A stretch of DNA of 64,000 bases from Colwellia sp. 20A7. GTDB lineage: Bacteria; Pseudomonadota; Gammaproteobacteria; Enterobacterales; Alteromonadaceae. The stretch lies in contig NZ_CP047130.1 of NCBI RefSeq assembly GCF_009832865.1, forward strand, positions 1,364,001 to 1,428,000, written 5' to 3'. Each line of letters starts with the position of its first letter. Within the stretch, counting starts at the first letter, position 1. Below, one piece after another: positions 47,400-56,262 of this stretch. Made by a program: the position numbers and the translations under genes. The notes under the pieces are model-generated. The model worked only from the letters and a program-made list of their open reading frames with translations, was not told where the DNA came from and did not search any database.

Positions 47400-49682
47400 C
47401 TAAAGGCCGTTATGGTATTGAACACTCGTTGACTGTGGTACTAGTGCATTAATATTGTGCGCAACTTCTTTTTCATCTGCTGCTTTAGCTAGTAGCTGTT
47501 CAAACTGTTTGATCAGTACAGCTTTGTCTGGTGATTCTTTATCGCCAGCGCCAATGTTGGTTAGATCAATCATAAAGCCGTCATATAAATCAGAAAGATC
47601 GTTAATGATCTCCATGTTTAAAAACTGATCCTGATTATAAATACTTGGGTAACCTGCTTTTTGTTTATCAATAGCAAAGTTATCGCCTTTCAAGTTGGTT
47701 ATGCTCGTTGATTTATCACACGAGAGCATGCAACCGTTATCTATTCTTGGTTTGTCACAACCGACACTTTGTTGGAAGAAGCATTGTCGGCTAGTCATTA
47801 ATAAAATAGGGTGATAAATACTGTAGAACAATTCAAAGTTTTCAGGGCGGGCAATACTTCTCATTTGTTGCTTGTTAATTTCGTTTGAGATAAACGCGCC
47901 GCTACAGTCAAACGTCTCTTTCATCGCTAATAAAGCATAAGAGTTAGTTGTATTTAAGAATGGACCTGCAATCCATTTAATGCCTAACCGGTATGCTTCA
48001 TAAGCGATACCTGTGTTATTTGTTACGATCAGTTCAGGTTTTACTTGCTGTAAAATATTTAAAGCAACGTCGTAATCTTTACCTATTAATACCGATGGAA
48101 ACCATGGGATTAATTTTGGATTTTGTTTGAAAAAATCAACGTATTTAGTGCAACCACGCTTGTAAGCATCAGGTAATTTAAAGTAAACGTTAGCATTTGT
48201 TACATTAGTTAAATTAATATCTTCTTCATCACAAATCAGTAAAGATAACTTAGGCTTAACGTATTCTGCTTGAGCGTTTGTTGGCTTAGGATAATTTTTA
48301 AGTGGTGGCAGTGTCACTTCTGGTAATACTGCTTTGTTGTTATTTAAGGTTAACGCGAGTTGCTTTTTCAATTCGGTTAATTCTTTAAACGGAATACTTA
48401 ACCCTTGTGCTAAATTATCAATATTAATTGCTGTTAAATTATAGCTGTTGTTGTTAAAGCTTTTAAAACGCTTATCGATAACGCTTGAATCAATACTCGC
48501 TTTATCACTTTGTGTAAGTAAGCTGGTTGATTGCACTTTAAATTCAATATTATCGTCTTTTTCAATCACATTTGCGGTGATCGTTAAAGGCTGATCAAGT
48601 GCACCTGAAAAGGTTAATGTCAGTGGCAGTTTTTCAATGGTTAAATGTTTTATTTTATCAAAAACAGTGGCTTTAATTTCTTTGTTTTGTTGATGAAGCT
48701 CTTGTTCAACTTCATGTATTTGTACCACAGAAATTGCTTTGCTTTTATCAACGGCATGCTTAGTTGAATTATCGCGTGGGTTATCAATAAACATTGACTG
48801 ATTCAAGTCACCACGTAAGAAAGCATTAGAAAAGTCACGGTTAAATACTTGGTAAAGACGTTCGCCATCTTCTGTTAGCTCGCCAGTATTTACGAAGCCA
48901 TCAATTTGTTTTCTAAAACTATCTACTATGGTATGTACATAGTTAGCGCCTTTGATACGACCTTCAATTTTAAATGAATGAACACCTGCTTCAATAAGTG
49001 CAGGTAAGTCGAAGAAGGCGGAATTATCTTTAATATTTAATGGAAAATTATTGCCTGATTCTGTTGTTTCATATTCTTCACGGCAAGCTTGGCTACAACG
49101 GCCTCTATTACCTGAATTACCAACACTGGCTGAGGTTGAATAACATAAACCTGAAAAAGCAACACACAGTGAACCATGAACAAACACTTCAACTAAGGTT
49201 TCATATTCTTCTGCTACTTCAGTGATTACGGCTATTTCTTTTAGGTTTAGCTCTCTTGATAAATTAACGCGAGAAGCACCCAATTTTTTCAAGAAAGGTA
49301 TTTGCCCAACATTATGCGTAGTAAGCTGTGTTGACGCGTGAATATCTAATGTCGGAAAGTGCTTGGTGATTAAATTGAACATGCCAATATCTTGCACTAT
49401 TACGCCATCAAGCGTGGTATTTGCTAATTTACTTAGCAATTTTGCTAATGATTTAAACTCACGTTCTAAAATAACGATATTTAACGTTAGGAAGATTTTA
49501 CATTGATACTGATGTGCTAATCGAATAACACCCACTAATTCATCAAAGGATAGGTTAGACGCTCGATTTCGGGCATTGAATGTATCTAGACCACAGTAAA
49601 CCGCATCGGCACCAGCAATAATTGCCGCTTTAATCGCATCAACATCGCCACCGGGTGCTAATAATTCAATTTCAGAACTCAT
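47400..49682 (-). CDS. rlhA: U32-family protein, probable 23S rRNA C2501 hydroxylase
   Basis: The N-terminal half (1-330) has the U32 core: ELLAPGGDVDAIKAAIIAGADAVYCGL, DGVIVQDIGM, and the signature VEVFVHGSLCVAFSGLCYST with following cysteines CSQAC. In Escherichia the closest relative, RlhA (YdcP), hydroxylates C2501 of 23S rRNA with an iron-sulfur-type cofactor system. The C-terminal half carries further cysteines (SRQCFFQQSVGC, GCMLSC) typical of long U32 proteins. At 760 residues it is somewhat longer than Escherichia RlhA, so the symbol is probable rather than proven. It is monocistronic. Confidence 0.75.
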   Translation of the reverse strand: MSSEIELLAPGGDVDAIKAAIIAGADAVYCGLDTFNARNRASNLSFDELVGVIRLAHQYQCKIFLTLNIVILEREFKSLAKLLSKLANTTLDGVIVQDIGMFNLITKHFPTLDIHASTQLTTHNVGQIPFLKKLGASRVNLSRELNLKEIAVITEVAEEYETLVEVFVHGSLCVAFSGLCYSTSASVGNSGNRGRCSQACREEYETTESGNNFPLNIKDNSAFFDLPALIEAGVHSFKIEGRIKGANYVHTIVDSFRKQIDGFVNTGELTEDGERLYQVFNRDFSNAFLRGDLNQSMFIDNPRDNSTKHAVDKSKAISVVQIHEVEQELHQQNKEIKATVFDKIKHLTIEKLPLTLTFSGALDQPLTITANVIEKDDNIEFKVQSTSLLTQSDKASIDSSVIDKRFKSFNNNSYNLTAINIDNLAQGLSIPFKELTELKKQLALTLNNNKAVLPEVTLPPLKNYPKPTNAQAEYVKPKLSLLICDEEDINLTNVTNANVYFKLPDAYKRGCTKYVDFFKQNPKLIPWFPSVLIGKDYDVALNILQQVKPELIVTNNTGIAYEAYRLGIKWIAGPFLNTTNSYALLAMKETFDCSGAFISNEINKQQMRSIARPENFELFYSIYHPILLMTSRQCFFQQSVGCDKPRIDNGCMLSCDKSTSITNLKGDNFAIDKQKAGYPSIYNQDQFLNMEIINDLSDLYDGFMIDLTNIGAGDKESPDKAVLIKQFEQLLAKAADEKEVAHNINALVPQSTSVQYHNGL

Positions 49683-49890
49683 TTTATAACCTACTCTACA
49701 ACTTTGATTGGTATAATTTTAAAGGAGGGATTTTACCCGTATACTTACCGAAAGAATAGCGTTAAATAAGTTGAGTCGCCTTTGCTTTCGGGCTTACTCG
49801 TTAAATAGAGCGTTTTTATCGACTAGTCCCTAAATTAGTATTAATACTTGATACCGAAGCAGAGGTTATACAAGCGTGGTTCTGGATAAA

Positions 49891-50080
49891 GTGAGAGATT
49901 CTGAATCAAGTTCAGAATGACGGAGAATCTTCACAATGACAGAGGATATTCAGAATGACGACAAAGCGTCAGCATAATGTAGAGAGCGCCGTCATTCCGT
50001 AGTTCACTTAATACGGAATCCCATATGAGTGGTTGAATCAAAAAGAAATTCTGAGTCACCTGAACTACACAGCATAACGA
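49891..50080. repeat. Dispersed palindromic repeat, third locus
   Basis: This occupies about half of the 407-base gap between the U32 and yedI genes. ATTCTGAATCAAGTTCAGAATGA lies near 49898-49920 as a palindrome, and GTCATTCCGTAG with TACGGAATCCC lies at about 49991-50022. The same units occur at 1780-2015. The remaining 49683-49890 shows nothing further that I can support. Confidence 0.8.
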
Positions 50081-50089
50081 TTTGTAAAA

Positions 50090-51055
50090 CTATGCATGCT
50101 TAGGCTTAACGACTATTTTTCTAATCATAACTTCAATAAAAACCAACAAAGCGCCTAAACAAAAACCAACAATTAAATCGATGGTCAATGGTGTAATACT
50201 TGAAAGTATATTTCCGATAAATGGAGCTGTTGCCATAAAATCAGCGACGGCTGTTATGTAAGCTTGCGTGGCATGTATACCGTGTGTGATAAGTGAACCA
50301 CCAACAAGCCACATGGCTGCCGTGCCTGCAACGGCTAAAAATTTCATTAATTTCGGAGCAAAGCCAATCATCAGTCGCCCTAAAGCACGTTTGAACTTTC
50401 CCCATATCGATGCCGACTTATCTTGTATTAGTGCTAAACCCCCATCATCAATTTTAACAATACATGCAACTAATCCATATACGCCAACAGTCATTAAAAT
50501 AGCGACAAAAACCAATACTGATATTTGTGTTGAAATGTCTTTATCAGCAATAGTACCTAAGGCAATAATTATAATTTCAGCGGATAATATGAAGTCTGTT
50601 CTAATAGCGCCTTTTATTTTATCTTTTTCAAAACTTTTTAAATCTATGTTTGGATCTTGTAATGCGGATTTCAACTTTGCTTTATGCGCTTCAACCGCAG
50701 CTTTATCTGTAAAGTTATGCCAAACTTTTTCGAAACCCTCATAGCATAAATAGGCTCCACCTAGCATAAGTAGCGGCATAATGAGCATGGGTAAGAAATA
50801 GCTAAGTAATAGGGCTATAGGAACTAACATGGCCTTGTTGAGCATTGAACCTTTAAATACCGCCCAAACTACAGGTAGCTCTCGATCAGCACGTATACCA
50901 CCAGAAAGTTGTTCTGCATTGACGGCAAGGTCATCACCAAGAACACCTGCTGTTTTCTTCGCAGCTACTTTCGATAATACAGCAATGTCATCGAGCAACA
51001 TGGCAATATCATCAAGTAAAGTAAGTAAACTAGCGCCAGCCATAAAGAATTCCAT
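50090..51055 (-). CDS. YedI-like (DUF808) inner-membrane protein
   Basis: The 321-residue protein starts FMAGASLLTLLDDIAMLLDDIA and continues VAAKKTAGVLGDDLAVNAEQ, the hallmark of DUF808/YedI. About seven hydrophobic segments follow, including KAMLVPIALLLSYFLPML and the C-terminal LIVGFCLGALLVFIEVMI. The function is unknown. ATG at 51055 is used; an adjacent in-frame TTG adds one residue. It follows czcA-type efflux genes on the same strand but 191 bases away, so a functional link is not implied. Confidence 0.88.
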   Translation of the reverse strand: MEFFMAGASLLTLLDDIAMLLDDIAVLSKVAAKKTAGVLGDDLAVNAEQLSGGIRADRELPVVWAVFKGSMLNKAMLVPIALLLSYFLPMLIMPLLMLGGAYLCYEGFEKVWHNFTDKAAVEAHKAKLKSALQDPNIDLKSFEKDKIKGAIRTDFILSAEIIIIALGTIADKDISTQISVLVFVAILMTVGVYGLVACIVKIDDGGLALIQDKSASIWGKFKRALGRLMIGFAPKLMKFLAVAGTAAMWLVGGSLITHGIHATQAYITAVADFMATAPFIGNILSSITPLTIDLIVGFCLGALLVFIEVMIRKIVVKPKHA

Positions 51056-51246
51056 CAAAATAATTAAGAGTAACTATCATGGTGTTTTTCTTTTTACTAA
51101 TCAACCTGAACTCAACTTAATAACCTTTTATTTAATTGTATAAGCGGGCTTAATGTTATTTTTTGATAAAGCTAATTTTAGTTAAGCATATTAAGAAATA
51201 GCCTCATACTTTGCGCGGCAAGGCTATTTATTTTGCTGCTAACGAT

Positions 51247-54200
51247 TTAATAACTTAACTCTTTAATTTTTCTTTTTGAAAACCAAGGATATAACACGGG
51301 TAATACAAAGAGGGTTAATAACGTTGCAGTGATTAAGCCACCGACAATAACGCTGGCTAAAGGTCTTTGAATTTCTGCGCCAACACCATTAGATATTAAC
51401 ATAGGAATTAAGCCTAACGCAGAGGTAATTGCTGTCATCAGAACTGGTCTCAACCTTGATGTAGCACCGTCAAATATCGCTTTATTGCTTGCTAAGCCAT
51501 CTTTTATACGCTGATTAATACTCTCAACCATCACTACGCCATTTAACACTGCTACGCCAAAGAGTGTGATAAAGCCAACCGAACTTGGCACTGACAAATA
51601 TTGTCCCGATATGTAAAGTGAGAAAACTCCGCCAATTACAGCTAACGGTACATTAACGAGTATCAACATTGCTTGTCCAACTGAACCAAAAGCAAAATAA
51701 AGCAGTAAGGCAATTAAGGCTAAAGAAATAGGGACGACAATAGCCAACCTTTTTTGGGCACGTTGCTGGTTTTCAAACTGTCCCCCGATAACAATTGAAT
51801 ATCCGGCGGGTAATGTAACGTTTTCTGCAATTGCAGCTCTAATATCAGCGACCACGCTTCCCATATCACGACCTTGCACATTTGCCTGAATAACCACTCG
51901 GCGCTGTACATCATCGCGTCTAATTTGAGGAGGGCCAGACTGATAAGTGACTGTGGCTACATCTCCTAAACGTACCCAAGCACCCGTGGGTGATTGAAGT
52001 CTAATATCAGCAATAGTGTCTATATTTTTGCGGTATTGTTCTTCAATGCGCACATAAATATCATACCGTTCATTGCCGTTGATTATTTGTCCAGCCTCAA
52101 CTCCGCCAATACCATCTTGAACTACATCCATAATGTCTCCTACTGACAGGCCAAAACGTGATAGCTCTAGCCTGTTAGGATCAATAACTAACTGTGCTTC
52201 ACCTTCAATTTGCTCTAGTGCCACATCGCGTGCACCATTAATTGTTTTGATTACCGCTTCAAGCTCTTGGCCTTTACTGGCCAAAACATCTAGCTCAGGT
52301 CCAAACAGTTTGATTGCTAACTGTGCTTTTACACCCGATAAAAGCTCATCAACACGTGTTGCTATAGGTTGAGAAAAATTTAATAAAAGTCCAGGATGAA
52401 CAGCTAAAGACTCTTCCATTAGCCGTTGTAATTCAAATCTATTAGAGGCACTTCTCCATTGTGATACTGGTTTTAAGCCGATATAAATTTCAATGTTATT
52501 TACTGGCTCAGGATCGCCGCCGATCTCTGCGCGACCAATGCGGCTTAATGCATAAGTTACTTCAGGAAATTCCATAAGCTTTTGTTCAAGTATCGGTGCT
52601 ACCGCTAAGACTGTTTCCAAACTCGATGATGGCGCTAAGGTAGCCCTTAAATTAATGGTGCCTTCTTCTAGCTCGGGTACAAATTCAGTTCCTATTTGAG
52701 GGATAAGAGCAAAGGCCGAGATAACAAATATAAGAGAAGTAACAATCACTAATTTAGTACTGTTCAGTGCGATTTTCAGCCCTTTTTTATACCATTTATC
52801 TAGCGGTTTCAGTACAAAGCTTTCTCGTTTTTTTAGGCCTTTTTTAAACATGAAAGTGGCTAAAGCAGGTACAACTAATAAGGCCACCATAATTGCCGAT
52901 ATTACCGCTAAAATTATACTAATCGCCATCGGTTGAAATAACTTTGCCTCAACGCCTTCAAAGCTAAATAAAGGCATGAAAACAACAATAATAATAGACG
53001 CTGCAAAAAATATGGGTCGAGCAACTTCTTTACCTGCCTGTTTCAATCGTCGATCTATGCTGTGATTATTGCTTTTAGCAGGGTAGGGGCTTTCATCTAA
53101 ATCAGGAACCCGTGATGCTGTTTTTTGTGCATAAGTTGAGGTATTTGTATGTATTGATTTACTTTCATTAATTATTTCTGTCTTGTTAAGGTGATTAAAC
53201 ATGTTTTCAACCATGACCACAGAGCCATCAACCAACATACCAATGGCGACAGCAATGCCACCTAAAGACATTAAATTTGCAGAAACTTCCCACCAAGCCA
53301 TCACCATTAAAGCAATACAAATTGAAATAGGGATAGAAATAAGTACCAGGAATGTTGCTCTGAAATTCATTAAAAACAAAAAAATTACAATAGCAATGAA
53401 GATAAATGCCAGTGATAAAGCTTCAACAACCGTGTTAATGGCTTTTTCTATTAAGTCGGCTTGATCATAAAATGCTTCAAACCTTACCCCTTTTGGCAAT
53501 GCTTGATTAATAAGATCAATGCGAGCGTTGATGCCATCAATTGTTGCCTTTGTATTCGCGCCCATTCGCTTTAATACAATACCTGAGACTACTTCACCTA
53601 ATGGTTCAATATTCCCATTTTCATCCCGTTGAGTCATCGTTGCAGCACCTTGGCGAATCTCACTGCCTAACTCAACTTTTGCAACGTCAGCTACCGTAAT
53701 AACAGTACCTTCAACACTTTTCACTGGGACTTGTTTAATACTTTCTATGCCGGCTTTACCACTTTTAAACCAACCTGTGCCTCTAACGACTAATTGCTCT
53801 TGACCTCTATTCATATACCAACCGCCAACGTTGGCATTATTGCGCTCTAAAGCCTCAACAACATCGTCTTGAGATATTTGATAAGAAAGCAGTTTTGAGG
53901 GATCTACATTAACCTGATATTGTTTTACCTTCCCACCAAATGACAGCACATCCGTTACGCCATCTACCGGCATAATGAGTAGCTTCACTATCCAATCGTT
54001 TAAGCTTCTCAACGACATTGAATCATAGTCAGAATCTTTGTCGGCAATAAGTAAGTATTGATAAACTTGCCCTAAACCCGAGGTGTTAGGTCCCATATCA
54101 GGTGTACCAACGCCATTAGGTATTAGTTCTTTGGCTGCTTGCAGTCGTTCAAAAACGAGCTGCCTAGCAAAATAAATATCGGTACCTTCTTTAAAAACAA

Positions 54201-54483
54201 CAGTTACACCAGATAATCCCGTTTTAGATATTGAACGTACTTGCTCAACATCAGGTAAAGCATACATAACTGCTTCAATAGGGTAGGTAATTAACTGTTC
54301 AACTTCTTCTGCAGCCAAACCTGGTGCTTCAGTATTTACGGCTACTTGTACATTAGTAACATCAGGAAAGGCATCTAAATTAAGGTTAGGAATAACCATC
54401 ACAGCACTAATTAACGTGACAATTAAAGCGATTAATACGAGTAGTCTGTTATTGATAGACCAATCAATCATTTTATTAAACAT
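51247..54483 (-). CDS. Heavy-metal RND efflux permease (CzcA/CusA family)
   Basis: This proton-driven inner-membrane pump exports metal ions. The 1078-residue protein has 12 membrane segments and two large periplasmic loops. The fourth membrane segment reads GIAVAIGMLVDGSVVMVEN, keeping the essential aspartate. It mixes features: AIG as in CusA, but DGS rather than the CusA DAA. The equivalent of the CusA Met573 site reads PEPVNNIE without methionine, which argues against Cu/Ag and for divalent metals. A Ser/Thr/Asn-rich insertion of about 40-50 residues follows VENMFNHL. The gene follows its membrane-fusion partner by 14 bases. Confidence 0.9.
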   Translation of the reverse strand: MFNKMIDWSINNRLLVLIALIVTLISAVMVIPNLNLDAFPDVTNVQVAVNTEAPGLAAEEVEQLITYPIEAVMYALPDVEQVRSISKTGLSGVTVVFKEGTDIYFARQLVFERLQAAKELIPNGVGTPDMGPNTSGLGQVYQYLLIADKDSDYDSMSLRSLNDWIVKLLIMPVDGVTDVLSFGGKVKQYQVNVDPSKLLSYQISQDDVVEALERNNANVGGWYMNRGQEQLVVRGTGWFKSGKAGIESIKQVPVKSVEGTVITVADVAKVELGSEIRQGAATMTQRDENGNIEPLGEVVSGIVLKRMGANTKATIDGINARIDLINQALPKGVRFEAFYDQADLIEKAINTVVEALSLAFIFIAIVIFLFLMNFRATFLVLISIPISICIALMVMAWWEVSANLMSLGGIAVAIGMLVDGSVVMVENMFNHLNKTEIINESKSIHTNTSTYAQKTASRVPDLDESPYPAKSNNHSIDRRLKQAGKEVARPIFFAASIIIVVFMPLFSFEGVEAKLFQPMAISIILAVISAIMVALLVVPALATFMFKKGLKKRESFVLKPLDKWYKKGLKIALNSTKLVIVTSLIFVISAFALIPQIGTEFVPELEEGTINLRATLAPSSSLETVLAVAPILEQKLMEFPEVTYALSRIGRAEIGGDPEPVNNIEIYIGLKPVSQWRSASNRFELQRLMEESLAVHPGLLLNFSQPIATRVDELLSGVKAQLAIKLFGPELDVLASKGQELEAVIKTINGARDVALEQIEGEAQLVIDPNRLELSRFGLSVGDIMDVVQDGIGGVEAGQIINGNERYDIYVRIEEQYRKNIDTIADIRLQSPTGAWVRLGDVATVTYQSGPPQIRRDDVQRRVVIQANVQGRDMGSVVADIRAAIAENVTLPAGYSIVIGGQFENQQRAQKRLAIVVPISLALIALLLYFAFGSVGQAMLILVNVPLAVIGGVFSLYISGQYLSVPSSVGFITLFGVAVLNGVVMVESINQRIKDGLASNKAIFDGATSRLRPVLMTAITSALGLIPMLISNGVGAEIQRPLASVIVGGLITATLLTLFVLPVLYPWFSKRKIKELSY

Positions 54484-54497
54484 ATTGATTACTACTC

Positions 54498-55646
54498 CTA
54501 ATGGTTATGCGGATCAAATCCGCCTTTCGCTATTTCCGAAGCAACAAAAAATGCACCTTTGGTGACGACTTTACTACCACTGGCTAAACCAATAATTTCT
54601 CGAAAATCTCCAAATGATTGTCCTAATTCAATTTCTATTGCGTTGAATTCACCGGGGTGATCTTCAACAAAAACAATCCAGTCGCCATCAGCTCCGCGAA
54701 TTAACGCATTTTCAGGTACCGCCATCACTTGGTTATCGCTTTCAAACTGAAAATTGACCTTAACAAACATGCCTGAATGTAAATTGTCATCAATATTAGC
54801 CACTGATAACCTGACGATCCGTGTTCTGGTGATTGGATCAATAGTGTGTGCTTCTTGGATCACCTTCGCTTTATAATTCTGTCCATCTAAGGTGACAATA
54901 GCAGGTGAATTTATTGATAAGTTTAACTTTTTACTTGGCGCCATTTTGGCCTCAACCCATAAGTCGTTTTCATCTGCTAACAGCATAATTTCATCACCAG
55001 CAGCAACCCGTTGTCCTTGCGCGAAATCATCGCTTAATACAATACCAGCGCGTTGGGCGGTTAGTGTATATTGCCCAAAGGAAGTGCTATTACCTTTTAA
55101 AATGCTTTGAGAAATATTTTTAATGGCTTCGTCGGTTAAACCAAACGCGAAAAGTCGACCATAAGCGGCACTAAATGTTGTTTCTGCACTGAGTAAGCGA
55201 CTTTCACTAACCGTTTGTTTTCCTAATTTTTTAACGCGTTGCCATTCTGTTGAAGCAATAAGATAGTCAGCTTGCGCTTGAGCCATCGCCTCACTAAAAA
55301 GCGTCACCAAACTTTGACCTTTATTAACATGTTCACCTAAAATTGCATGTCTTTTAATGATAACTGACTCAGTTCTAGGTGATACCACATAGCTTTGATA
55401 ACCATTTACTTTTATTTCACCAGGTGCATAAACAGTATTGAAATGTACTTTTGGCAATATTGGCTCAACAATAATATTAGCTATCAACATTTTCTCTGGT
55501 GATAGTGTGATACCTGTTTCATGTTCTGAATTGCTTTCTGCGTCGTTTATTGCATGGTTTTCTGAGGAGTAAGCCGTGTTCGTTAATCCCACAGAAAAGA
55601 GGGCAAGCGAAAAAACCGCTATTTTTGTTCTATTAAATTTGTTCAT
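54498..55646 (-). CDS. Metal efflux membrane-fusion protein (CzcB/CusB family)
   Basis: This periplasmic adaptor links the RND pump to an outer-membrane channel. The protein (382 residues from ATG 55646; GGA lies 8 bases upstream) has a signal peptide ending near TNTAYSS. A short His/Glu segment (ENHAINDAESNSEHE) follows and could bind metal. Then come the barrel-sandwich and helical hairpin (QSLVTLFSEAMAQAQADYLIA) and the GMFVKVNF-type beta barrel near the C-terminus. It ends GGFDPHNH. No outer-membrane CzcC/CusC gene is present in the cluster, so the channel must be encoded elsewhere. Confidence 0.88.
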   Translation of the reverse strand: MNKFNRTKIAVFSLALFSVGLTNTAYSSENHAINDAESNSEHETGITLSPEKMLIANIIVEPILPKVHFNTVYAPGEIKVNGYQSYVVSPRTESVIIKRHAILGEHVNKGQSLVTLFSEAMAQAQADYLIASTEWQRVKKLGKQTVSESRLLSAETTFSAAYGRLFAFGLTDEAIKNISQSILKGNSTSFGQYTLTAQRAGIVLSDDFAQGQRVAAGDEIMLLADENDLWVEAKMAPSKKLNLSINSPAIVTLDGQNYKAKVIQEAHTIDPITRTRIVRLSVANIDDNLHSGMFVKVNFQFESDNQVMAVPENALIRGADGDWIVFVEDHPGEFNAIEIELGQSFGDFREIIGLASGSKVVTKGAFFVASEIAKGGFDPHNH

Positions 55647-55818
55647 TATCTTCATCCACAGCACTATTTAAACAAATATCATCGTTGGCCTTTTCAACCA
55701 ATTGAAATGATAGAGCAGCAAAACTCACACACAGAAAAAAGCCTGCATGCATGTTAAATATGCGCATATAATATTTATTACTTTACATTAAAAATTTAGC
55801 CGAGGGCGGCCCTAAAAA

Positions 55819-56181
55819 TTAAGTCAAATAAGTAATGGGGGGACGAATAGTTGTTTCTATAAATGTAGAAAGGGATTTAACAAGAAAAGATGATATTTCA
55901 ATAGCGTTGTTCGTAACAATTTTAACTGAGTTCTTAACCGTCATCCATACTGAATGTGAGGCGCTACAATGGCCGCAGTGATGACAGTCTTTAATATCGT
56001 GTCCTGCATCGTCTGTTTCTTCAGAGGCATTATCGTTAGTGTGAACATGAACAGATTGAAGGTGCTCAATGTCTACTTGATGATTTTCAATAGACGCAGC
56101 ACTAGAAGCGAAGGATTGCAGAACAATCGACACTAATAATAAAATGCTTAATAACAACCTATTGTTCAAAACGTATCTCAA
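55819..56181 (-). CDS. Small exported His/Cys-rich protein upstream of the efflux genes
   Basis: The 120-residue frame begins with a hydrophobic signal-like segment (residues about 8-26). It contains a metal-ligand-rich segment, HVHTNDNA to DCHHCGHCSASH at about 45-76. A second hydrophobic stretch follows. No ATG is available; TTG at 56181 or TTG at 56169 are the possible starts, so the exact N-terminus is uncertain. Its place just upstream of czcB/czcA suggests periplasmic metal binding, but this is inference and the gene may be a DUF2946-like protein. Confidence 0.55.
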   Translation of the reverse strand: MRYVLNNRLLLSILLLVSIVLQSFASSAASIENHQVDIEHLQSVHVHTNDNASEETDDAGHDIKDCHHCGHCSASHSVWMTVKNSVKIVTNNAIEISSFLVKSLSTFIETTIRPPITYLT

Positions 56182-56262
56182 TGAAATATTATTTTCAACT
56201 GCAGTCTGTCAAGCTATTAACGCAAAGTCAAAAGTTAATTTACTTTCATATTGCGTATAAAT

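Noticed and set aside
50268..50744. 158-codon open frame antisense to the yedI gene
   Set aside because: It lies wholly inside a well-supported gene on the other strand, has no recognisable motif, and its composition is the mirror of the membrane-protein codons.
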